In this document: positions 42,453 through 50,692 of the stretch, piece after piece
Numbering within the stretch: position 1 is the stretch's first letter
Layout of the letters: each line of letters begins with the position of its first letter
Origin: Toxorhynchites rutilus septentrionalis
Lineage: Eukaryota; Arthropoda; Insecta; Diptera; Culicidae
Direction of reading: 5' to 3'
Assembly: GCF_029784135.1 (NCBI RefSeq)
Contig: NC_073745.1
Location: forward strand, 110,549,216 to 110,613,215
DNA: 64,000 nt
Program-made: the position numbers and the translations under genes
The notes under the pieces: model-generated
Databases searched by the model: none
What the model was told of the DNA's origin: nothing
The model's input: the letters and a program-made list of their open reading frames with translations, nothing else

Positions 42453-43019
42453 ATCAACATATTCATAAAGAGTAAACAGTAAACTAATCCATTTTTCAGG
42501 TAGATAGGTAGGTATTCACGTAGGAGAAGAAAATAAAACAATATATTTAAAATATATATTTAACAAAAGCTGTCCCCTTTGTATAGTCCTACGTCACTCC
42601 GGTTATGTCCCCGACATTACCCATCCGTCTTTTTTCACTTAAATTCTTTTTATTTCTTAATTTGGTTTACATTATAATATAATACTACATTTCAAGTGAT
42701 CAACCTAGGGTTTTACATCTTTAAGTTGCAATGTCAAGTTCTGTAATGATTTTCATCATACACATTATCCGATTGTTTCGAATTCCTATTGTAAAATCAT
42801 GCCTAAACTATTCTAGTTTTTTTGTTACCTCTTTTTTTATACCTAAATCTAACTTATAAGATACCCTATAAGATTCGTTTAGTATGTAAATCGCCAAAAT
42901 CCGTTCGCGACAAAAATAGTTATTAACGTTAACTTTATTTCATAAAAACGTGACCTGTTTTCTGATTTGGCACCCTTAATGAAAGACGTAGTTCTACGTC
43001 AAAATCACATATACCTAAA

Positions 43020-43825
43020 CTAGGGTGGTACTGAATCACAAAATCAACAAAAATTAAAATTTAATTTAAAATTAAATTTAAAACTAATTTTATTTTTTTA
43101 GTATTTGATTTTTTGATGAAAACCTTGTTTGAAAAAATTGATCAATACACCTTAGTACTTTATTTTTTTTCATATTTTTGTCTTGCCAAAAGGTGCCATT
43201 TTCCAACATAGATCATATGGTGTACCATATAAGGACTCAAATATATGGTACTACTGCCAAAATGTTTTATTTAGTACCCTGTACAATATTTTCCATACAG
43301 CTGGTGATTTGGTTTGGGGGACTTTTTACTCCCTTACCCACCCAGCCAGCCAGAAAATATATTTTTTTGAACCGCGCAACACTGATAAAAATCAGAAAAA
43401 AATCACACATATCTAGAAAAGCCGTAGGAACCCATTTAAATAAGAATTAGAGTAGTACTGAATCTCAAAATCCCATTTTTTTTTCAAAATTTCAATATAT
43501 TTTTTAGTACTTAAATTTTTGATAAAAAAAATTGTTTCGATAATTTTTCTTGATACACCGTAGTAAGATGCACATTCAGTATTTTTTTCAAATGTACTGA
43601 ATGTGAATCTCGAAGCTTTCGAGGATGGCGTGAAATAAACGGAAAAGTACGTTTTTTACTATAGGTCCTATGTTAAACCACACAAGGCTTCCAAAAACCG
43701 CCAAAATTTCTTATTTAATATCCTATACAATATTTGATTTAGTATGGGAGCACTTTTCACACCCTTACCCGGCCAGGCACTTCGGCTCCATTTGCTTGAG
43801 TAGTTTTCGAGTTATGCTTTTTTTT
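43020..43825 (-). repeat. AT-rich repeat family R1, inverted copies
   Basis: Contains the reverse complement of phrases at 31.44-31.93 kb, for example GGGACTTTTTACTCCCTTAC, ACAATATTTTCCATACAGCT and ATATGGTACTACTGCC. A second, shorter block at 43.49-43.79 kb repeats the GATACACCGTAGTAAGATGC and ATACAATATTTG parts. Two partial copies are therefore juxtaposed. Confidence 0.55.
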
Positions 43826-43970
43826 TCTATCTGTATTATAGTGACTTTCAACTCATTTGGCTGGTTCGTCACTTTAACTTCCATTTTTGGAAGAATGTCG
43901 GGAGTGAGAATTGAACTCGTGACCTTTAGCGTGAGAGGCATGGATGTTACCACTACGCCAGATCGCCTCC
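43826..43970 (-). mobile_element. tRNA-derived SINE (type B), copy 1
   Basis: The minus strand starts GGAGGCGATCTGGCGTAGTG, then GTAACATCCATGCC, and continues to GGTCACGAGTTCAATTCTCA. These are a clear A box (TGGCGTAGTGG) and B box (GAGTTCAATTC) of a tRNA-type pol III promoter. The 145-bp unit ends ATACAGATAGAAAAAAAAA. A nearly identical copy is at 60322-60470, so the family was active recently. Confidence 0.75.
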
Positions 43971-43983
43971 ACCGAGTTATGCT

Positions 43984-44540
43984 GAAATTTGCGTTTCATT
44001 TGTATTCATTAGACACTCTTAGAGAGGGGAAGGAGTGTCTAACGACCATAGAAAATTTATTGCACCCTAAAACCACTACATGCCGAATTGGGTTTGTTTG
44101 CTTGATTAGCTATCGAGTTATACAGACATTTGTGTTTCAATTGTATGACAGCCCCCTCTAAGAGTGGGGGAGGAGAGTCTATTCATCATAGAAACATTTC
44201 TCGTACCCAAAAACCTTCACATTCCAAATTTGGCTCTTTTTGCTTGATTAGTTCTCGAGTTATGCAGAAATTTGTGTTTCATTTGTAGGGCAGAGGAGGG
44301 TGGAGTGTCTAATCACCATAGAAACATTTTTTGTACCCCAAAACACACACATGCCAAATTTGGTTTCGTTTGCTTGATTATTTCTCGAATAATGCAGAAA
44401 TAGGTGTTTTGCATGATAGAACAACCCCCCGCACCCTTAGAGAGACGGGAGGGGTCTCAAACTATTATAAGAACCTTTCCCAAAACCCCCTACATACCAA
44501 TTTTAATATCGATCGGTTAAGTAGTTTCCGAGTCCATAAG
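43984..44540 (+). repeat. four diverged tandem repeats of about 130-143 bp
   Basis: Units start at about 43984, 44126, 44268 and 44398. Each has (A)TTTGTGTTTCATTTGTA, a purine-rich GAGAGGGGAGGAGTGTCTAA part, CATAGAAACATTT, an ACCCC/ACCCAAAAAC run, and TTTGCTTGATTAGTTCTCGA then GTTATGCAG. The last unit ends AGTATCAGCCAGACAGACAG (44540-44560), then ATTTATATATGTACAG. This terminal style is common at the 3' end of insect elements that start TAGCTGACCCGGCAAAC, and such a start is present at 56592. A single unit also occurs at 59150-59280. Confidence 0.65.
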
Positions 44541-44599
44541 TATCAGCCAGACAGACAGAAATCCATTTATATATGTACAGATTTTAGGGCGGGCTTTTA

Positions 44600-45165
44600 T
44601 TTTTGTCATCGCATATTTGCACACCTTGAAGAAGTCATGTAAGGAAGTAAACAAAATCTAACAAAAATGGCAAAACTTGTTAATTGCTTGAAAGGATAAT
44701 AGTTAATATACAATTATTAGAAATTACGGCAATAGTTTTTGATGAAATAGTCCCGAAATTGAGAAATGTTTTTAAATATGCAAGGTGGACTTCTTATGCC
44801 TTTTACTGTACATAAAGATGAGCGTAAATTAGAACATGCATTTTTCCCTGATTGTAGATTTTATGAGTATTCTGTATTTCCGTAAGTTGAAAATAGTTTC
44901 GCAGCAATTTTATCAAACGCAATATTTAGGCATGAAACAGTGGTATTTTTGTGTGACTGGAACAAAACTAGTTCATTTTAGTTTAGTTCGCAGACGAAGA
45001 AACTGTTTTTGAATAGAGTGGTAGTTAACAACACAAACACACATTACAAGCCATAAAATTTTGGGAAAATTATTGTTCAACTAACATATTTTGCTTCACC
45101 GGATATACGTGAAAATTGAAGGATTAAGAGGTTCATTCAATATTTTCACATTTGGATGGTAGGGT
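44600..45165. other. unassigned AT-rich spacer
   Basis: No coding or repeat similarity seen between the tandem repeats and the second pogo-like element. Confidence 0.4.
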
Positions 45166-45617
45166 AACACGGGGTGAGTTGGACATACGGGGTGATTTGG
45201 ACAACCCCATAATCTCAAAAAGTACGGCTCAACTTGGATTTTTTATAATGTCATCTTCTTTCATTAATGAATTGTATGTAACTAACGTAACAAAACTTTG
45301 GTAAAATTCGACAGGTGGAAGGAAATGGTAGCATGAACACAGCAAGCACTTTGATTGTCAAAAAATGTGAATTTTCCAATCGTGGTTTTAAGGTTCATCC
45401 CGCTGATTAAACAATCTTTTCGTGTATTATGCAGTAAAGTTCTGTTCACCTACAGAGAAGGAACAATTTGATGCAGCGAAACTGTATGTTTGATAACAAT
45501 AAATGAAATTAATTGCATTTCAATTTTGGCATGTTGTGTGGGGTGACATGGACACGTTTTTGTGGGGTGAATTGGTCCTACAGATTTGAGGGTTTTCTTT
45601 GGTCTAATTAATTCCAG

Positions 45618-45890
45618 ATGCCGCTGAATTACAAAAAAAGGATGGGCAGACAACGTTGGAAGAAGGAGGAGATTGAAAGAGCAATGCATGCCATCAAGAA
45701 CGGATTTTCTTTGACCAAGCATCGAAAGTGTTTGAAAATGTTCGAACAACAGTGAAAATATCCATGCAGAATTCGGGATGGTCTCAATCCAATTTTTCTG
45801 GTCTGGAATATGGCCAAGATACCTGGTATCGATCCCAGAACACTGTTACTGATTGTAACATAATTCCAAAAATACTTTACATAAACATAA
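45618..45890 (+). pseudogene. psq-type HTH of the pogo-like transposase (copy 2)
   Basis: The ATG at 45618 opens MPLNYKKRMGRQRWKKEEIE, then RAMHAIKNGFSLT. A frame change gives DQASKVFENVRTTVKISMQN. It is nearly the same sequence as in copy 1, with the frame change at the same place, so the lesion was in the common source copy. These elements moved as non-autonomous units. Confidence 0.65.
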
Positions 45891-46777
45891 GTATGTTTTT
45901 TTCGATGAAACACACACTGGACCAAATCACCCCACAGATAATCCAAATCACCCCGCATCAAATTTTAATACCCAAAAATCATCTCTTTTATTTTATGATA
46001 TATTTGGTAATTTAACACTCCTATACTCGCGCGTTGGTCTGTCAGATCGAGAAATCAATAATTCATTCATTTCTCAGAAAATATCAACACTACGACTTTG
46101 CGATTCTCTCTAGCTTCGTTATTCGTCGTTCGTCAGCGTATCGCATCTGTTGATACAAAAGAGACGTGTACCACTTTTTGACGTAGAACTACGTCTTCCA
46201 TTAAGGGTCACGTCACGGGTCACAGGTCACGTTTTTATGAAACAAAGTTAACGTTAATAACTATTTTTGCCGCGAACGGATTTTGGCGATTTACATACTG
46301 AACGAATCGGAAATTCCGTAAGATTTGTCAAATATGCTATACATTAGAATCCCCTGGTTTGTAAATGGTTAAAATTCATGAAAACTTTAAATGTTTCCCA
46401 TTTCCCATACATTTGTTCTGTCCATTTGTGTGCTTTCCCGAACAGAGCTGACAATAACGAGCAACTTATCGACGACCAACGGAGGGGAAATCGTAGGATT
46501 TAAAGTCTCCGTGAACAAAGGAAAAGTAGAAGAATGAAGGGAAATACTTGCCTAGAGTATAAACAGTAGATCTAGCTGAGGCAAACTTTCATTCGGCATC
46601 GGACTGTTGAGCAATCCAGATCACTTTGCTTTCGCTGCGCTTCGATCAAAGATTGGACCCCACCAGTGGTAATCCAACTTGGATATCGTCGTTTGGTTTT
46701 TCTGTTCGTTTTTCGCGTTATTCGTATCGTGTGTTTTTCTTTCCGCGTCATAAATTGGACGCTTCGCGTAGTGTGTG

Positions 46778-47134
46778 ATGAGCAAGAAGAAGAGGATGGC
46801 AGGCTCGAGCCCTGCAAAAAACGAACGCATTGCCAGGGGCAATAAAATTTCGAGGCAAGCGTCATCTAATGATGCACGCGATGTTGGTGTAGTGAAAAGC
46901 GCTCGCACTGAACCGAGCTTTCGCGAATGTGACACCGAATCGAACAACAGCGAAGTAGGCGATTTCGGCACGTCGGTCGAAAATGTAAACGCCGTTACCC
47001 AGGCAGCAACCAAAATCAAGCCGCTGGTGGTGAAGGCGGTCACTTTTGACAAACTCATCAGCGAATTCGCATCGATGGGTGTTACAGCAGAGTACAAGCT
47101 GTGTGGCATAATTCAGTATTTTCCAATCAGTTAA
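46778..47134 (+). CDS. small gag-like ORF of copy B (118 aa)
   Basis: From the ATG at 46778 it reads MSKKKRMAGSSPAKNERIAR and ends AEYKLCGIIQYFPIS. Relative to copy A it has K16E-, D-to-N-, I-to-V-, L-to-F- and S-to-Y-type changes, one silent change and loss of two codons (Leu-Pro). The upstream ~180 bp (TTGGATTACCACTGGTGGGG on the copy A plus strand) are also shared. Function unknown. The mariner insertion at 47298 lies beyond the stop codon. Confidence 0.5.
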   Translation: MSKKKRMAGSSPAKNERIARGNKISRQASSNDARDVGVVKSARTEPSFRECDTESNNSEVGDFGTSVENVNAVTQAATKIKPLVVKAVTFDKLISEFASMGVTAEYKLCGIIQYFPIS

Positions 47135-47297
47135 CATTGTTTGTTTTCCGTCATCATAAGGGCTTCGTTGGTGCCTTTGAGAATGCATTAATGCATTAAA
47201 CTGACGTTATGGTGAAGCAGGCGTTAAGGTTGTGGGCCAAAAAAATATTTGGGGAATACCAAGTATTTTGAATGTCTTACTGGAATGTTATAAGTTA

Positions 47298-48589
47298 TTA
47301 GGCTGTCAAAAAAGTCCTGCGGTATTTCCGCGAGGTGTCGTTGTAAGTGCGTAGTTCCACTTGTATTCATTGTATCGAGTCATACTATAGCTTGTTGGAA
47401 AGATATTTTTGCGCGCTATAATATAGTCCTTGACAGTGTTTTGTTTGGTTTAGTCGTTCGTGAGTTATAGTGTCGCAAATATGGGGCAAAATAAAGAGAA
47501 AATCCGACATATTTTACAGTACTACTATGACAAAGGCAAAAATGCATCTCAAGCTGCCAATAAAATTTGTGCAGTTTATGGACCCGATACAGTTTCCATT
47601 TCCACCGCACAACGATGGTTTCAACGTTTTCGTTCTGGTGTAGAGGTCGTCGAAGATGCGCCACGCTCCGGAAGGCCTGTCGTCGAAAATTGCGACAAAA
47701 TCGCTGAATTAGCCGAGAAAGACCGGCATAGTAGCAGCCGTAGCATCGGCCAAGAGCTGGGGATAAGTCATCAAACCGTTATTAACCTGTTGAAGAAGCT
47801 TGGATTCACAAAGAAGCTCGATGTATGGGTGCCACACACGTTGACGCATAAAATCATCTTTGACCGTATCGACGCATGTGAATCGCTGCCGAATCGCAAC
47901 AAAATCGACCCGTTTCTGCAGCGGATGGTGACTGGCGATGAAAAGTGGGTCACATACGACAACGTGAAGCGCAAACGGTCGTGGTCGAAGCCCGCTGAAG
48001 CGGCTCAGACGGTGGCCAAGCCCTCATTAACGGCCAGGAAGGTTCTGCTGTGTGTTTGGTGGGATTGTCAAGGAATAATCTATTATGAGCTGCTTCCCTA
48101 TGGCCAAACGCTCAATTCGGACCTGTACTGCCAACAACTGGACCGCTTGAAGGTAGCACTCATGAAGAAGAGGCCATCTTTGATAAACAGAGGCCGCATT
48201 GTCTTCCATCAGGACAACGCCAGGCCACACACTTCTTCACCTTTCAGTGACGCGCCAGAAGCTCCGGGAGCTCGGATGGGAGGTTCTTTTGCATCCGCTG
48301 TATAGTCCGGACCTTGCACCAAGTGACTACCACCTGTTTTTGTCCATGTCGTACAAGCTAGGTAGTCAGAAGTTAGCCACAAAAGAGGCCTGTGAAAATT
48401 GGCTATCCGAGTTTTTTGCCAATAAGGAAGCGTGCTTCTATAACAGGGGTATTATGAAGTTGACATCTCGTTGGGAACAAGTCATCGAACAAAACGGCGC
48501 ATATTTGACTTAAAACAGATGATTGTAACTAATTTTATGAACAAATGAAAATTCAAAAAAAATACCGCAGGACTTTTTTGACAGCCTAA
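47298..48589 (+). mobile_element. mariner element, complete ends, TA target duplication
   Basis: The left end TTAGGCTGTCAAAAAAGTCC then TGCGGTATTT is matched by its inverse at 48561-48589. TA lies on both sides (47296-47297, 48590-48591). Length is 1292 bp, normal for mariner. It is inserted in copy B of the GACGTAG repeat, beyond the gag-like ORF. Confidence 0.9.
47481..48513 (+). pseudogene. mariner transposase, DD34D, one frameshift
   Basis: The start is the ATG at 47481 (MGQNKEKIRHILQYYYDKGK). HTH region: SISTAQRWFQRFRSGVEVVE, SRSIGQELGISHQTVINLLK. Catalytic residues: VTGDEKWVTYDN, VFHQDNARPHTS and YSPDLAPSDYHLF, all three Asp present. WVPHTLT (family WVPHxL) is also intact. A single frameshift near 48235, after RPHTS, separates the second and third Asp; the next frame resumes VTRQKLRELGWEVLLHPLYS and runs to the stop at 48511-48513. 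Otherwise the ~343-residue protein is full length, so the insertion is young. Confidence 0.9.
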
Positions 48590-49529
48590 TATTTGGGTTC
48601 GCGTGCCAGTCGCAAAACTGCCTTCAACTAGTATAGCATTTGCGCTAATATTGATCATAATGAAGCATTGCTCCTGTTCTCGAGGTTGTTGATTTTAACA
48701 AAAAGAGTTTATTTCGCTTGTTTAGTCACCTAGAAAGTAAATGTCGTTCTGGAATTTTGTATGTGATATGGTTTCGCTTGCCAGTAGCAAAACTTCCTCC
48801 ACTAAGGATGACAGCTGCGTTTCTCTCAAGCGTGAGAAAGTAATGCAACTTTTTTCGAGGCCAGTAATATTGACAGAAGCGTTTCTTTTGAAAATAGCGC
48901 AAAGTGATGAGAAGTGTTTGTATTCCTAGTAGTTTCAAGCCGCCAATGTATGGCTCTGTATGAATGCTATGGCGAATGCTTGTTTGGCGCTTGGTTTACG
49001 TTGTACGAACAATGCCTAGAGGTACGATTCCTTTGAGGCAATACTAAATAACATGTAGCATGATATTTGATACTTGCAAGTGCTGTCATTGTTGTTGTTT
49101 CCATGCGGTGCCAAAGATATATTGAAGAAGTTATGAGATGTGGAATAAGGGTGCTGGTGCAACATGTATATAATCGACTGTAGCCGGAATAGCGTTCGAG
49201 GTAAATTTGCAATGCATTGACATGAAATAAATTGCGACATACGATCAGCTAGTGTATTGTTTTGCGAGGGCAAGAATGAATCATCATTTAATTATCGTCA
49301 ACTGATGAAACTGACAATGAAAAAATCATTTCAGAGATTATTCTACTAAGCAATTGTTTCTAAAATATCACAGCATTAAAGCAAAATATCCGAAGGTATA
49401 AATAAACGACTTATATAAAATAACAGCGTAGTTCTACGTCAACAATGCGGTCGTATCTTGGTCACAACCTCCTATAATTTTTTAACGCTTTCGGTCTGAC
49501 ACACCGACGCGAGTATAGGTGTAACTTTT

Positions 49530-50480
49530 TTGGACAACAACATTTTTCTTATTATAAAATATTCAATGAAATGTATAAATTAATGTTAGTGACGTGGACT
49601 ATTTATTGAATATAATGCATAAGATCATTACCGGACCATTCTCATTTGATTTCAGTCCCTTTTGTAACTGGATTGAACGGATCCATATATTAACTATTCG
49701 TCGTTAGATTCATACGTTCAAAAGCAAAATATAAATGTTTGACTTTCGTATAGTTATTCGCTAAATATAATGGTCATACATATACACACTTGTGAAAGAA
49801 TTGTAAACAGTAAATTATAAACTACAGTGGCTTATGGTAATTTATAACAGTTGCAGTTTCGGGGATATTTTTTTATAATGGACAATTTCGGCAAGAAAAC
49901 AAGAAAAAGAAAATGAAGTTCCTAGAAATATTTAATATCATCTTTTCAAGCCCCATCTAAAAAAGGCATTACTTGTTAGTTTACAAAGAATATAGAAACA
50001 AAGAATATTAGAAATGTGCAAACTTAATATTCCAGAACCTTTATCAACTGGTAGTTATCTAGAAGTCCGTTATACATTCTTCTCTTTGATAAAAGACTCG
50101 AAAAATACGCAACAACTGCATGAAATGTAAAAAAATATGTTTGTTTCGAGCATGCAGTTATGCTATGTTCTGATTCTTACTCCAATGAAACCACAATCGA
50201 TTAATACGGTTTTATGTTGTTTTATAGCTCTTTATACTTCCATAAGTTATATTCAGTTGCTTACTTTTAATTAATAACAGTGAAAAATTCGAACTTCGTT
50301 ATTTGTGTTGGAGTATCAAAAATTACTCTGTTTTGAGGATGCCGAATTACATGACTATTAAAACATAATTAAAATGAAGAAAGCATATTTTTTGGAGTTT
50401 TTTATTCAATCATGCCCTTCAAATAAATGCCAATAAAGCCTGAAAAATACACAGTGCCATTATTACAGAGAAGTTCAATT
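49530..50480. other. unassigned AT-rich DNA within the TTAA-flanked region
   Basis: No coding similarity. It lies between two CGGTCTG...CGCGAGTATA ends, so it may be the body of a second non-autonomous TTAA element. Confidence 0.35.
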
Positions 50481-50692
50481 TTCGGTCTGTGACACCGTGC
50501 GCGAGTATACGTGTTATGATTTTGCACGCGAGTACAGGAGGGTTAAAGTTTGATAAAATGATTAAACATTATTGAATGAGAGAAAACAAGTGTAGCTTAG
50601 TATACAATGTGACATTTTGTATTTAGACCGTATTGGTTTGGAAATATTAGGCGATTTGCTTAGGTGGTCCAAATTCCCCCCATTTCCCCTAC

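Larger units (their letters stand above)
40144..42600 (+). mobile_element. histone H2A-bearing unit with GACGTAG ends, inside copy A
   Basis: The left end TTTTTTGACGTAGGACTACG then TCTAACCGGA and the right end TAGTCCTACGTCACTCCGG (42582-42600) are inverted relatives, so the unit has the same kind of ends as its host repeat. It holds two decayed H2A genes in tandem, each followed by a histone 3' stem-loop, and a TACAGTAA MITE (41342-41561). A direct repeat of about 125 bp (GTCACAAAGCTGGATGGGAA and following, 41576 and 42304) marks the tandem. It could be a transposing unit that carries H2A, or a fragment of a histone gene cluster whose spacer has GACGTAG motifs. Confidence 0.55.
38603..43005 (-). 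mobile_element. GACGTAG-type repeat, copy A, with a histone-bearing insert
   Basis: One end reads ATAGGAGGTTGTGTCCAAGA, TACGACCGCATTGTTGACGT, AGAACTACG (38604-38650). The other end reads, inverted, GACGTAGAACTACGTCTTTC, then ATTAAGGGTG (43000 downward). Both match copy B in inverted orientation. Without the 2.45-kb insert at 40144-42600 the unit is about 1.95 kb, the same as copy B without its mariner. The sole conserved ORF is gag-like (39941-39579). Strand is given by that ORF. The terminal motif GACGTAGAACTACGTC is itself palindromic. I cannot assign the family. Confidence 0.65.
46188..49484 (+). mobile_element. GACGTAG-type repeat, copy B
   Basis: It begins TTTTTGACGTAGAACTACGT, CTTCCATTAAGGGTC and ends CAGCGTAGTTCTACGTCAAC, AATGCGGTCGTATCTTGGTC, ACAACCTCCTATAA. 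In inverted orientation this matches copy A end to end. Removing the 1292-bp mariner leaves about 2.0 kb. It carries the same gag-like ORF. Copy B sits inside the TTAA-flanked element. Confidence 0.65.
46016..50542. mobile_element. TTAA-flanked (piggyBac-like) element, with nested insertions
   Basis: The left end after TTAA (46012-46015) is CACTCCTATACTCGCGCGTT; the right end before TTAA (50543-50546), inverted, is CCCTCCTGTACTCGCGTGCA. TTAA duplication and a CCYT-type tip are hallmarks of piggyBac. Two further internal ends, ACGCGAGTATAGGTGTAA at 49513-49530 and GTGCGCGAGTATACGTG at 50499, suggest two related elements inserted side by side or a complex recombination. No piggyBac transposase is present. 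Confidence 0.6.
45172..50692 (+). mobile_element. pogo-like element, copy 2, split by a 4.5-kb insertion
   Basis: Left part 45172-46011, right part about 50547-50692. The left part matches copy 1 from 22235 through GATATATTTGGTA. The right part resumes with GATAAAATGATTAAACATTA and closes with TTAGGTGGTCCAAATTCCCC, exactly as copy 1 does at 23107-23253. The interruption is flanked by TTAA at both sides. Confidence 0.8.
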
